From Ga0077555 sp964500805 (lineage in GTDB: Bacteria; Pseudomonadota; Alphaproteobacteria; Rhizobiales; Hyphomicrobiaceae), in contig CAZCQH010000007.1 of NCBI GenBank assembly GCA_964500805.1, positions 62,001-126,000 of the forward strand: 64,000 nucleotides of DNA, written 5' to 3'. Numbering within the stretch: the first letter of the stretch is position 1; each line of letters opens with the position of its first letter. Positions 7,723 through 16,463 of the stretch are shown here, piece after piece. A program made the translations under genes and the position numbers. A model generated the notes under the pieces. It was not told the DNA's origin and made no database searches. It saw only the letters and a list, made by a program, of their open reading frames with translations.

Positions 7723-9984
7723 ATGATGCATCGCCTCGAGGACGAGCGGCTTCTAACGGGACGCGGGCGCTTCACGGCGAATCTCGATGCGCCGGGTGCG
7801 GTGTGGGCGGCTTTCGTGCGCTCACCGCACGCGCATGCCGCGATCAAAGCTGTCGACAAAACGGCTGCCATGGCGGTGCCGGGTGCGCTGCTGGTGGTCG
7901 ACGGCGCCGATGCGCTGAAGGCCGGCATGAAAGGCATTCCCGTCGCGCAGCGACTCACCGACGAAGCCGGCAAAGGCCCACGCGAGTCGCCGTGGCTGGC
8001 GCTGGCCGCGGAGCGCGCGCGGCACGTCGGCGAGTGTGTCGCCATGTGCATCGCCGAGACCGAGAGCGCCGCCCAGCAGATGGCCGAGGCCGTTGCGGTC
8101 GACTACGACGTGCTGCCCTCCGTCACCGACGTCGCCCAGGCGCAGGCTGCCGCATCGCCCCAGCTCTGGCCGTCCGCCCCGAGCAATGTCGCCTTCCACT
8201 GGACGCTCGGCGACAAGGCGGCGACCGAGCAGGCGTTTGCCGGCGCACGGCACGTCGTCGAGGTGAAAGTGAAAAGCCAGCGCCTGATCGTGTGCCCCAT
8301 GGAGCCGCGCGGCGCCATCGTCACCTACGATGCGGGAGCGGGCACCTATCACTTGCACGCGGGCAACCAAGGCATGGTGATCGTGCGCGATCAGGTGGCG
8401 CACATGCTGGGCATCGCCAACGACACGGTGGCGGTGACCTCGTTCGATGTCGGCGGCGGCTTCGGCATCAAGACCAACACGTATCCCGAATATCCCGCGC
8501 TGATGCTCGCCGCCCGCATGCTGAAGCGCACGGTCCGCTGGACCTGCTCGCGCTCCGAAGCATTCATGACCGATGCCCAGGCGCGCGACTCGGTGATGCA
8601 CGGGCGCATGGCGCTCGACAGCGACGGCCGCATCCTGGCGATGGATATCAAAGCGACGCCGAACCTCGGCTCCTATGTGCACCCGGTCGGGTATTTCATC
8701 GCCTGCGCCAACTTCTCGCGCTGTCTGCCGGGGCCGTACAAGATCCCGGCCATCCGCAGCGGGGTGACGTGTGTTTTCACGAATACCATGCCGACAGCAC
8801 CCTATCGCGGCGCGGGACGGCCAGAGGCGGCCTACATCACGGAAAGTCTCGTCGAGGCAGCGGCGAAGAAGCTTGGCGTCGACGCCATCGAGTTGCGCCG
8901 GCGCAATCTGCTGCCGGCCAGCGCCATGCCACACAAGACAGCGGTCGGGCAGACCTACGACTCCGGCGACTTCCCGCGCATTCTCGACGGCGCCATTGCA
9001 GCGTCGGACTGGCACGGCTTTGCCAAGCGGCGTGACGAAGCGAAGGCACGAGGCAAGCTGCGTGGCATCGGGCTCGGCATCTTTGTCGAGATCTCCGGTG
9101 GCGTGCCCGTCGAGCGCGCCAAGATGCAACTGCGCGACGACGGCCGCGTGCACGTTCGCACGACGTTGGGCGCCACGGGCCAGGGCCATCAGACCGTGTT
9201 CGCGATGCTCGCTGCCGAGCAGCTCGGTGTGCCGACCGCGCAAGTGCTCGTGCACCAGGGCGACAGCCGCGGGTTCGTCGACGGTGGCGGCGCATCGGCC
9301 TCACGCTCGACGCAGATGGCGGGCCTCGCCATGCGCGCGACGGCGTTCCAGCTGCTCGACAAGGCGAAGCTCAAGGCCGCCGAGCGGCTTGGCGCCAATC
9401 CAGCCGAGCTGATCTACGAGGACGGCCGCTTCCTGCAGCCGGGAACGAACCTGGCGATCGGCCTCGATCATCTCGTGCAGCCGGGCGAAGCGCCGATCGA
9501 CGCAGAGGAGCGGATCGAGTCCGTGCCGACGTGGCCCAACGGCTGTCACATCGCCGAGGTCGAGATCGATCCGGAAACGGGCCACGTCGCGCTCGTCGCG
9601 CTGACCGCGGTCGATGATTGCGGCCGCGTCATCGCGCACGAGTTCGCGGAGGGGCAGGTGCACGGCGCCCTCGCCCAGGGCATCGGGCAAGCGCTGTTGG
9701 AGCACGGCTTCTACGATCCCGAGAGCGGTCAGCTGTTGGCGGGCTCGTTCATGGACTATGCCATTCCGCGCGCCGCCGACCTGCCGCGGTTCAACTCGAT
9801 CCTCGAGCCCGTGCCGGCGCGTTCCAATCCGCTCGGCGTCAAGGGCGTCGGCGAGAGCGGCACGGTCGGCTCACTGCCGGCGATCTCCAACGCCGTCGCT
9901 GACGCGCTCTCGGCATACGGCGCGCCGAATATCGAGTTCCCGATTACCGCAGAGAAAGTCTGGCGTGCCATAAACAAGGTGTAG
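7723..9984 (+). CDS. Xanthine dehydrogenase/CO dehydrogenase-type molybdopterin-binding large subunit
   Basis: About 753 residues. Aerobic-type molybdenum hydroxylase catalytic subunit (CoxL/XdhB family) with Ald_Xan_dh_C followed by the Mo-pterin-binding domain. Seen: the N-terminal R-x-E-D-x-R-L-L-T-G-x-G-R-F signature at the chosen ATG (7723), GGGFGIK (about residue 243), the active-site loop APYRGAGRPE (about 360), and the catalytic-glutamate motif GVGESGT (about 708). The loop is of XDH type rather than the AYRCSFR of true CO dehydrogenase. The frame is open back to 7570, but that part is not family-like. No CoxS (2Fe-2S) or CoxM (FAD) gene is adjacent, so its electron-transfer partners must be encoded elsewhere. 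Substrate unknown. Confidence 0.88.
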   Translation: MMHRLEDERLLTGRGRFTANLDAPGAVWAAFVRSPHAHAAIKAVDKTAAMAVPGALLVVDGADALKAGMKGIPVAQRLTDEAGKGPRESPWLALAAERARHVGECVAMCIAETESAAQQMAEAVAVDYDVLPSVTDVAQAQAAASPQLWPSAPSNVAFHWTLGDKAATEQAFAGARHVVEVKVKSQRLIVCPMEPRGAIVTYDAGAGTYHLHAGNQGMVIVRDQVAHMLGIANDTVAVTSFDVGGGFGIKTNTYPEYPALMLAARMLKRTVRWTCSRSEAFMTDAQARDSVMHGRMALDSDGRILAMDIKATPNLGSYVHPVGYFIACANFSRCLPGPYKIPAIRSGVTCVFTNTMPTAPYRGAGRPEAAYITESLVEAAAKKLGVDAIELRRRNLLPASAMPHKTAVGQTYDSGDFPRILDGAIAASDWHGFAKRRDEAKARGKLRGIGLGIFVEISGGVPVERAKMQLRDDGRVHVRTTLGATGQGHQTVFAMLAAEQLGVPTAQVLVHQGDSRGFVDGGGASASRSTQMAGLAMRATAFQLLDKAKLKAAERLGANPAELIYEDGRFLQPGTNLAIGLDHLVQPGEAPIDAEERIESVPTWPNGCHIAEVEIDPETGHVALVALTAVDDCGRVIAHEFAEGQVHGALAQGIGQALLEHGFYDPESGQLLAGSFMDYAIPRAADLPRFNSILEPVPARSNPLGVKGVGESGTVGSLPAISNAVADALSAYGAPNIEFPITAEKVWRAINKV

Positions 9985-10183
9985 GCGTGACCGTCTCAAG
10001 CGACAACTGAAATCATTTCCGTCGCCGATCTGAACCGATCATAGGTCCACCTCAGCACCTCACCCGGCCGATTGGAGCCCAAGTGCCAAATCCGCGCGCC
10101 GATCGCAGCAGTCCTCCGCGGCACTCAACCGCAGATGCGTTGCAATTGGCTCTTCGCATCTCGGCCGAATTTTATGGGTCAGC

Positions 10184-10204
10184 GAAAAAAGCGCCTTGAG
10201 CGCT
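10184..10204 (-). terminator. Rho-independent terminator of tRNA-Asn
   Basis: On the minus strand, a short stem AGCGC/GCGCT with a 5-nt loop is followed by six T residues, 15 nt past the CCA end of tRNA-Asn. The position and U-run fit a terminator for the tRNA transcript. Confidence 0.6.
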
Positions 10205-10218
10205 GTCGCGTGCGATGC

Positions 10219-10293
10219 TGGCTCCGCGGGTAGGACTCGAACCTACAACCAACCGGTTAACAGCCGGTTGCTCTACCATTGAGCTACCGCGGA
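10219..10293 (-). tRNA. tRNA-Asn (anticodon GTT)
   Basis: Cloverleaf readable on the minus strand: acceptor TCCGCGG paired with CCGCGGA, anticodon stem ACCGG/CCGGT around the loop CTGTTAA (anticodon GTT), T-arm with GGTTCGAGTCC. The discriminator is G and the 3' CCA is genome-encoded. A terminator-like hairpin follows. Confidence 0.95.
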
Positions 10294-10408
10294 TTGCGCT
10301 GGTCACCGGCTGGACAGCCGGACGCCAAGTGCCATGTACGCGAATTCAGCGAACAAGTCCACCGCTCGACTGCCGCGTCGGAAGCTTCCCGGAGCCGGCA
10401 TTGTGTTT

Positions 10409-11149
10409 TCAACGGAAGTTGGCAAATCCGTCATTCGGAAACATCTGAACGTCAATCGGGACTGTTCCTACTGGGACTGCCACCGCCGCTGCATACCCTT
10501 GATCCAGGTCCAGGTCGCGGACGTTGAACGCCTTAGCCTGGAGCCGATCTTCGGACGCACTCAGACGTGCACGGTCTTCATCTGTGCCGAAAATTCCGTA
10601 ACGCGTCAAAATGCGGCCCATACCCTCGCCAGTCGCCTTCGCCACTGCCTCGAGACGCACCCAAGCCTGCAAGAAGGCATGCTCAGGTGGTGAGGCCGGA
10701 ACTGGCTCTCCAGCGATGTCCGCTGCGGCAGCGATTATCATGTCCCGTTTGCCCGCCGGCAACCTCGGGACGCGTGGCGCCTCGATGTCGCAGCCGACCG
10801 CGCCATCACGCGAGATCGCAATGAGTGCACGCTTGCCGCTGTGTGAGAGACTGAATGCAGGTGCACTTCCGTCAAGGCTTGGTTTGCCAAGCGGCGACTT
10901 CGAAAAGGGCTTGAGGGCTGCCGCCCGTCCAATTTCCCGCGCCAGCACCAGCCGCAGCGCCAGATGTGCGATCGAGCGCGGAGTATTTGCTTGCGGGTCG
11001 TGGCCCAGAATGCGTGTGATTTCCCGTTCGTCGCTGGCCGTGCTGCCAGTTGCCTGGCTAACGATCAGCATCGCGATCATAGTCGGAAGTGACATTCTGT
11101 CGATTTCGACGAGCCACAGCTCGGTCGAGGGCCGTGGATCGCGGTTCAC
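10409..11149 (-). CDS. 4'-phosphopantetheinyl transferase (Sfp type)
   Basis: 246 residues from a GTG start. Transfers the phosphopantetheine arm of CoA to a serine of carrier proteins. The core motifs are visible: FSLSHSGKRALIAIS, then the Mg-binding GCDIEAPR, and WVRLEAVAKATGEG, corresponding to the W-x-x-K-E-A-x-x-K helix, here with Arg-Leu in place of x-Lys. The GTG at 11149 overlaps the TGA of the upstream merR-like gene (GTGA), so the two are translationally coupled; the longer frame to 11230 lies inside that gene. Its position beside fabH and plsX suggests a role in activating a fatty-acid or polyketide/NRPS carrier protein. Only one half of the K-E-A signature is conserved, so activity should be treated as likely, not certain. 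Confidence 0.82.
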   Translation of the reverse strand: MNRDPRPSTELWLVEIDRMSLPTMIAMLIVSQATGSTASDEREITRILGHDPQANTPRSIAHLALRLVLAREIGRAAALKPFSKSPLGKPSLDGSAPAFSLSHSGKRALIAISRDGAVGCDIEAPRVPRLPAGKRDMIIAAAADIAGEPVPASPPEHAFLQAWVRLEAVAKATGEGMGRILTRYGIFGTDEDRARLSASEDRLQAKAFNVRDLDLDQGYAAAVAVPVGTVPIDVQMFPNDGFANFR

Positions 11150-11673
11150 TCCGCGCCACCACGGCGAACGAGGTCGACGCGAACGGATGCGACATCCTGC
11201 GGCGCCTCCCCTTTTAGGATGACGCGACAAGCTTCGAGCTCAGCAAGTGCCAAATCAATGATCCGCCGAACCTGAGCGCCGTGAAGAAAGCCGTCCGGCG
11301 ACGCCGCTGCAGAAGGCTTGGTGTCAACTTTGTGCGATCGCTTTTGGGGGCGCTCAGGCAAGCTTCTATCGGATCGAAGGACAGTCGCGGCATCGATGAC
11401 GTCGGGCTTGGAAAACTCCTTGACCGCATCGACGCCTTGTTCGCGCAAGATTTTCTGAACACCCTTGATAGTATAGCCCTCGCGATGCAGCAGGTGACGA
11501 ATCCCTCGAAGCAGCTCCAGGTCGGTTGGTCGATAGTATCGCCGTCCACCCCCCCTTTTCATCGGTTTGATCTGAGAGAATTTCACTTCCCAGAAGCGCA
11601 GGACATGTTTTGGGATCGCAAGATCGTCGGCAACCTCGCTGATCGTGCGAAAAGCATCGGCCGACTTCGTCAT
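11146..11673 (-). CDS. MerR family transcriptional regulator
   Basis: 175 residues. The N-terminal MerR-type winged helix runs from about residue 8 to 75 (FRTISEVADDL, LRFWEVKF, RGGGRRYYRPTDLELLRGIRHLL), followed by a linker and a short C-terminal helix; no metal-binding cysteines, so it is not a metal sensor. This gene type is conserved downstream of ihfA in the plsX-fabH-ihfA cluster of alphaproteobacteria; its ligand is not known. The ATG at 11673 is preferred over the frame start at 11721 because the family begins close to the helix-turn-helix. Its stop overlaps the GTG start of the PPTase gene. Confidence 0.88.
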   Translation of the reverse strand: MTKSADAFRTISEVADDLAIPKHVLRFWEVKFSQIKPMKRGGGRRYYRPTDLELLRGIRHLLHREGYTIKGVQKILREQGVDAVKEFSKPDVIDAATVLRSDRSLPERPQKRSHKVDTKPSAAASPDGFLHGAQVRRIIDLALAELEACRVILKGEAPQDVASVRVDLVRRGGAE

Positions 11674-11732
11674 GCCAGTCCCCAGACATTGCGCTGCCGA
11701 CGCCCATTCGGCCACGCTCACACAAGCGAGCG

Positions 11733-12050
11733 CTATTCAGCAGCCTTTTTTCTGCTCATGCCAACGTTGATCTTGGACTTCATGATATTACTTGCACGGA
11801 ACACAAGCACCCGACGCGGTGTGATTGGTACCTCTTCGCCCGTCTTGGGATTGCGGCCGATCCGTTGACCCTTGCTCCTGACGCCGAATGACCCAAAAGA
11901 CGAGAGTTTCACACCTTCACCACTGGCGAGTGTCGACGAGATTTCGCCAAGGACGCGTTCAACGAGCTCTTGAGACTCGTTTCTCGGCAAACCGACTTTG
12001 CGCACCAGCGCCTCTGCTAAATCGGCCCGAGTCAAAGTTTTGCCGCCCAT
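11733..12050 (-). CDS. ihfA: Integration host factor subunit alpha
   Basis: 105 residues, HU/IHF family DNA-bending protein; with IhfB it binds specific sites and bends DNA sharply for transcription, replication and recombination. The family signature G-x-G-x-F lies in KLSSFGSFGVRSKGQRIGRNPKTGEE, and the beta-arm contains RNPKTGEEVPI with the intercalating proline. It lies between fabH and the MerR gene on the same strand, the standard alphaproteobacterial order. The C-terminal extension beyond the alpha-helix (KINVGMSRKKAAE) is basic, as in many alpha IHFs. Confidence 0.95.
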   Translation of the reverse strand: MGGKTLTRADLAEALVRKVGLPRNESQELVERVLGEISSTLASGEGVKLSSFGSFGVRSKGQRIGRNPKTGEEVPITPRRVLVFRASNIMKSKINVGMSRKKAAE

Positions 12051-12178
12051 TTCCAGCCCTCCCCACGCTTGCTACACTTAGATGCTAGCGGGGCAGGCTC
12101 GCGCGGTCAATGCTTCGGCCGTCTGCAAGGCCCTGAATTCGCTTGTATAATAATCTCCGTGGCCAAGATGCGTCATGC

Positions 12179-13156
12179 TTACCAACGGGCGAGTACAGCG
12201 CCCCAGGTAAACCCACCGCCCATTGCTTCCATCAAAATCAGCGAGCCTTCCTTGACCCGGTGCTGCTCGAACGCTTCGTTCAGTGCGAGCGGTATAGAAG
12301 CAGCTGACGTGTTTCCGTGCTTGCTGAGCGTCATCACGATTTTTGCCGGGTTGACGCCAAGCTTTTTTGCAATGCCGTCGAGAATGCGCTGATTGGCCTG
12401 GTGCGGCACGTACAAGTCGATCTCGTCGGGTGCATAGCCGGTCATGACCAAGGTTTCTTCGATGACGCCGGAAATCTTCTGAACGGCGTGACGGAAAACT
12501 TCTCGGCCATTCATGCGCAAGTGCCCGGTCGTCTTGGTCGATCCGGGGCCGCCGTCGACGTAAAGCAGCTCTTCGAACCGGCCGTCGGAACGAATTTGCG
12601 TCGCCAGGATGCCCCGATCCTCACGGGTGCCATGCTGCGTTTGTGCTTCGAGCACCACAGCGCCTGCTCCGTCGCCAAATAGCACGCATGTTCCGCGATC
12701 GGTCCAATCGAGGATGCGTGAGAACGTTTCCGCGCCGATCACCAATGCACGCTTGAACTGCCCGGTCCGCAGAAAATTGTCAGCCGTCGTCAGTGCGTAG
12801 ATAAAGCCGGAGCAAACCGCTTGCAGATCGAAAGCTGCACCCTTGCTGATGCCGAGATTGTTCTGGATCTTGACCGCAGTTGCAGGAAAAGTGCGGTCTG
12901 GTGTCGCGGTCGCGCAAACAACAAGGTCAATATCGACAGGATCGATCCCTGCTCGGATCAGCGCTTGACGCGCAGCTGCCGTGCCCAGATCGCTCGTCAG
13001 TTCACCATCCGCCGCAATGTGACGTTGTCGTATTCCGGTTCGTTCAACGATCCAAGCGTCCGTCGTGTCGACGATGAGGGACAAGTCCTCATTGGTCATG
13101 ATCCGCTTGGGCAGGTAAGCTCCGACACCCCTAATCACCGATCGATTGATCGCCAC
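12179..13156 (-). CDS. fabH: 3-oxoacyl-ACP synthase III
   Basis: 325 residues. Beta-ketoacyl-ACP synthase III condenses acetyl-CoA with malonyl-ACP to start fatty acid synthesis. The thiolase-fold triad is visible: Cys in AVCSGFIYAL, His in VPHQANQRI, Asn in SKHGNTSAASIP. It begins with GTG at 13156, three nucleotides after the plsX stop, with GAGG six nucleotides upstream, so it is co-translated with plsX. Confidence 0.96.
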   Translation of the reverse strand: MAINRSVIRGVGAYLPKRIMTNEDLSLIVDTTDAWIVERTGIRQRHIAADGELTSDLGTAAARQALIRAGIDPVDIDLVVCATATPDRTFPATAVKIQNNLGISKGAAFDLQAVCSGFIYALTTADNFLRTGQFKRALVIGAETFSRILDWTDRGTCVLFGDGAGAVVLEAQTQHGTREDRGILATQIRSDGRFEELLYVDGGPGSTKTTGHLRMNGREVFRHAVQKISGVIEETLVMTGYAPDEIDLYVPHQANQRILDGIAKKLGVNPAKIVMTLSKHGNTSAASIPLALNEAFEQHRVKEGSLILMEAMGGGFTWGAVLARW

Positions 13157-13159
13157 GTC

Positions 13160-14266
13160 TTACCTCGCCTTCTGGTCCCTGGGCACATTCCGGTCCTTGT
13201 CCAGGGCCTGTCTCTCGCTTTCAGCCGCGGCAAGTTGCTCCAGCTTCGAGGCAACCGCTGCTATGTCGGCTGATAAGCGTTCATTCACGCCACCAGCCGC
13301 CATCTCGTAGCCGAGATTGACGGCACTCGCAAAACCTACAGCATCGGTTCCGCCGTGGCTCTTGATCGCAATGCCATTAAGGCCGAGAAAGGCAGCGCCG
13401 TTTACCTTCCTTGGATCCATCTTGTCTCTGAGCACCTGAAAACCGTGTTGAGCCAGGAATGCGCCAAGCTTGGTTTTCCAGGTCAGCATCATCGACTGCT
13501 TGAGGTATGTGCCGATTTGGCGAGCCGTTCCTTCAGCAGTCTTCAAGGCTATGTTGCCGGCAAATCCTTCGACCACGACGACGTCGACAATGCCCTGTCC
13601 GATTTGATCACCCTCGATGAACCCGCGATAGTCAATTGGTAGGCCGAGATCCGCTTGCTTCAGCCAGGCATGGGCTTGTTTGACCTCCTCGTTGCCTTTG
13701 ATCTCCTCAGATCCCACGTTGAGAAGCGCCACGGTTGGACGATCAATGCCGAATCGCGCGCGGACCAGACCTGCTCCCATCAGGCCGTAGCTAATTAGCT
13801 GGCTTGCGGACGCTCCGATGTTTGAGCCGACATCGAGAACAATCGACGGTCTATTGAGGGTCGGCCATTGTGCAGCCAGGGCTGGCCGCTCGATTCCAGG
13901 CGAAGGTCGCAGGACGAGGCGTGCCAGCGCCATTAGCGCACCAGTGTTGCCTGCCGAAATTGTCGCATCTGCCTCCCCATTTTTCACCGCTTCGAGCGCC
14001 AGCCACATGCTGGACCCTTTCCCACGGCGTAGCGCCTGGCTGGGCTTGTCATGCATCCCAATGGCAAGGCTCGTGTGGACAATGCGCGAGGCGGTTGCCA
14101 AAGCTCGATGCGGACCCAGTGCGCTCCCTATGCGCGCCTCGTCTCCAAACAAAATAAATCTCGCATTTGGATGGGCCTCATGCGCGATGGCGGCGCCGGG
14201 CACGATGACCTCCGGCCCGTGGTCGCCACCCATGGCGTCGAGCGCGAGCGTCTTGGGTTCTGGCAT
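13160..14266 (-). CDS. plsX: Phosphate acyltransferase PlsX
   Basis: 368 residues. Converts acyl-ACP to acyl-phosphate, the acyl donor for PlsY in phospholipid synthesis; a peripheral membrane enzyme. The N-terminal LALDAMGGDHGPEVIVPGA is the family hallmark, followed by SAGNTGALMALA and GFAGNIALKTAEG. The ATG at 14266 places that hallmark at the N-terminus; the frame is open back to 14440, but that sequence is not family-like. It heads a tight plsX-fabH pair and lies 170 bp after the DUF177 gene, without an rpmF gene between them as in enterobacteria. Confidence 0.95.
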   Translation of the reverse strand: MPEPKTLALDAMGGDHGPEVIVPGAAIAHEAHPNARFILFGDEARIGSALGPHRALATASRIVHTSLAIGMHDKPSQALRRGKGSSMWLALEAVKNGEADATISAGNTGALMALARLVLRPSPGIERPALAAQWPTLNRPSIVLDVGSNIGASASQLISYGLMGAGLVRARFGIDRPTVALLNVGSEEIKGNEEVKQAHAWLKQADLGLPIDYRGFIEGDQIGQGIVDVVVVEGFAGNIALKTAEGTARQIGTYLKQSMMLTWKTKLGAFLAQHGFQVLRDKMDPRKVNGAAFLGLNGIAIKSHGGTDAVGFASAVNLGYEMAAGGVNERLSADIAAVASKLEQLAAAESERQALDKDRNVPRDQKAR

Positions 14267-14436
14267 CCGATGTGAGCCTGCGATTCGAGACGTACGCGGG
14301 CACTGCCCGCTCCAACTCTCGACTGTTCCCCCTGCGTCGATCGAACATAACGGTTTCAGCGGGAGTGACAATGGCGGAGGTGCAACCACCGGTGGACGAG
14401 CCGTCGACATGGAGGGAGGCATCCCGTGCCTGCGCA

Positions 14437-14976
14437 TCATGTCTTGTTTTTCAAGGCTGCAAGCTTTGCGAACGGGTTTTCGGGACCGGGAGACGATGCG
14501 TCGCCGCCGCTCTCTTTCGTTTCCAACTCGACGCCCTCGGCACGCGGGAATGGGTCAAGACTGCTAGCGATTTCCTCGAAGACCACGCGGCCGAGATTTA
14601 GTCGACCGGCTTCGATCGGCTCAAATTCAGTCGCTTCGAATGGGTCGCCTAGGTCGCTCTCGCTGTCGCTCTTGTCTTTGTCCGATGCCGGTTGGAACTC
14701 GACATTGAGGTCGAAGGACAGGGTGTCAGGCACCGGATCCAGCGACACCACGCATGATTGCGAAACGCGGGCCTCGATTTGGCCTTCGAGCAGATAGCGA
14801 CCGCCGGCTTGCCGCCGGATCCGGCCGACAAGAACCAGGTGTTCGCAGCTAAGGATATCGAGCGCCTCAGCGACCGCCACCCGTTCCTCGAGTGTCGCCT
14901 CGCGGTCAAGCTTCGTGCCGCGCTCCGAGACATCGGTAACGTTGATCGACCAGTCCAGTGGCAATTCTTCGCTCAA
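14437..14976 (-). CDS. DUF177 (YceD) family protein
   Basis: 179 residues from a TTG start at 14976, preceded by GAGG at a spacing of seven. YceD/DUF177 proteins are needed for 23S rRNA accumulation in bacteria and chloroplasts and usually sit next to rpmF or plsX. The family core is seen in ARVSQSCVVSLDPVPDTLSF, where the single cysteine is the usual one, and in GRVVFEEIASSLDPFPR. Cytoplasmic and acidic. The neighbouring ubiquinol chaperone gene ends 47 bp upstream, and the genes may form one transcript. Confidence 0.88.
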   Translation of the reverse strand: MSEELPLDWSINVTDVSERGTKLDREATLEERVAVAEALDILSCEHLVLVGRIRRQAGGRYLLEGQIEARVSQSCVVSLDPVPDTLSFDLNVEFQPASDKDKSDSESDLGDPFEATEFEPIEAGRLNLGRVVFEEIASSLDPFPRAEGVELETKESGGDASSPGPENPFAKLAALKNKT

Positions 14977-15023
14977 GGTTCGGCCTCATCTGAACAAGCA
15001 GGTGATTGCAGCAAGAGCAAGCG

Positions 15024-15566
15024 TTAGCCAGTGAGATATGGCTCTGGCTTCGGGAAGGAAATGCGACCCGTCCGTACTTGGTCCGACGCTTGAACAGCGA
15101 GGTCTTTGCGCGCAGCGCGCACGTAAGCCGCGAGCTTCTCGCTGCAGCCATTAGGAGGCTGCCCTTGAAAGATGTAGGCCATCGCCGCTAATTGCGCACT
15201 GTGGCCCGACTCGTCAAACGCCGAAGCATAATCGTGGATACGTTCTCGCATGGCGGCGGCCACTCTCTGGATACGGCGCGGCACCCCCATGTCACCGATT
15301 CCAATCTGGCGCATCGCATCATCCATGTCTGAGACGAAGTGTTCCATGACGTGCTGGCCGAGCTTTTGTCCTGTGGTTCCCTCGCCTTTCAGTCGATCAA
15401 GCACGAGAAAAATGTGCAGAACGATCATTTCGAACCGGCCTTCCATCGTGTCCGGCACCTTGGCAACACTGTAGAATTCGGGCAGGCGAGCCTGCGCCAC
15501 AATGCGCTCATAAAGATTTTGTCCTTTCAGGCGCAGCTCGGCGTTGCGACTAAACCAGTTTAACAT
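15024..15566 (-). CDS. Ubiquinol-cytochrome c chaperone family protein
   Basis: 180 residues. Homologue of the mitochondrial Cbp3/UQCC1 chaperone used in assembling the cytochrome bc1 complex. Family features: LYERIVAQARLPEFYSVAKVPDTMEGRFEMIVLH near the N-terminus (the conserved P-D-T-x-x-G-R-F-E block) and LFLVLDRLKGE-type helix, then HFVSDMDDAMRQIGIGDMGVPRRI. It is cytoplasmic or peripheral on the inner membrane. It begins the minus-strand block leading to plsX and fabH and is divergent from bamE, with 206 bp between the two starts. Confidence 0.9.
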   Translation of the reverse strand: MLNWFSRNAELRLKGQNLYERIVAQARLPEFYSVAKVPDTMEGRFEMIVLHIFLVLDRLKGEGTTGQKLGQHVMEHFVSDMDDAMRQIGIGDMGVPRRIQRVAAAMRERIHDYASAFDESGHSAQLAAMAYIFQGQPPNGCSEKLAAYVRAARKDLAVQASDQVRTGRISFPKPEPYLTG

Positions 15567-15772
15567 GCCATCTCCCGCGATGCCGCTCGGCAGGATTTCG
15601 GACGGTGGACCACGACGCTGTGGGCGAAGTCGGTCGCCTCATTGCCACGCAGCGGGCGTGGCGGTAGTGCGACAAGATGCGTTGCGGCGGCGATTCGCTG
15701 CCGCGCGTGATAGTAGGCCGCCTGGGGCCCAAGCGCCAGGAACTGGCCAAGTATCGGGGGACGACGCTGACC

Positions 15773-16261
15773 ATGATCAGCGATTCAGTGAATTCTACCC
15801 AACTGCTGACGGGTTCGGGACGCTGCTTGCTGCGCCGGGGCTTCGCTGTCGTCGGCTTCGTGCTCTTACTTGCTGGCTGTGCAGCCACGACCACGAAACA
15901 TGGCCATCACTTCAATGATGGCGATGTTCAGCAAGTCCAGCCGGGTATGAGCCAGGAGGCCGTTCGAATGGCACTCGGCACGCCCGATACGACCTCAACT
16001 GTCAACGGAGGCAACACGTTCTACTACATTTCGAGCACGACGAAGCAGACATCGTTTTTCAAACCGGACGAGGTTGATCGCAAAGTTCTTGCCGTCTACT
16101 TCAATCGAGCTGGAAGCGTGGAGCAGGTCTCCAACTACGGTATGAAGGATGGCCAGGTCGTCGACTTCAACAAGGGCGAGACCCAAGCCTATATTCGTGA
16201 CCGGAACTTCATCCAGCGCTTCTTCCGTGGCGTTGGTCCGAAACAGAAAATCGCTGAGTAG
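15773..16261 (+). CDS. bamE: Outer membrane protein assembly factor BamE (SmpA/OmlA)
   Basis: 162 residues. Lipoprotein of the BAM complex that inserts beta-barrel proteins into the outer membrane. A basic N-terminus and hydrophobic stretch end in the lipobox LLLAGC; the SmpA/OmlA domain follows, with VQPGMSQEAVRMALGTPDTTS, the usual start of this fold, and YYISSTTKQTSFFKPDEVDRKVLAVYF. The ATG at 15773 is preferred to the longer frame from 15677 because it gives a standard signal peptide. Confidence 0.88.
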   Translation: MISDSVNSTQLLTGSGRCLLRRGFAVVGFVLLLAGCAATTTKHGHHFNDGDVQQVQPGMSQEAVRMALGTPDTTSTVNGGNTFYYISSTTKQTSFFKPDEVDRKVLAVYFNRAGSVEQVSNYGMKDGQVVDFNKGETQAYIRDRNFIQRFFRGVGPKQKIAE

Positions 16262-16463
16262 CGGGCCTCGAGCCGCGACCCGCTGACGCGTGAGTGTCGT
16301 CTGCATTGGGGCTCGCTGGATTTTTGTTATCTGGATTGCCAGATATGTCTGGCTGCCCCCGTCTCGGACGGCCGGGCGCCGACTCATGCCTGTCCCCCTA
16401 GTTCCGGCACAATCGTGTCGTATGTGAGGCTCACCCAGGAGGTGGGCCTATGCCCGCTCACAA

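Noticed and set aside
7822..9255. 477-codon minus-strand frame inside the molybdenum hydroxylase gene
   Set aside because: Antisense shadow; low-complexity translation with many His and Arg.
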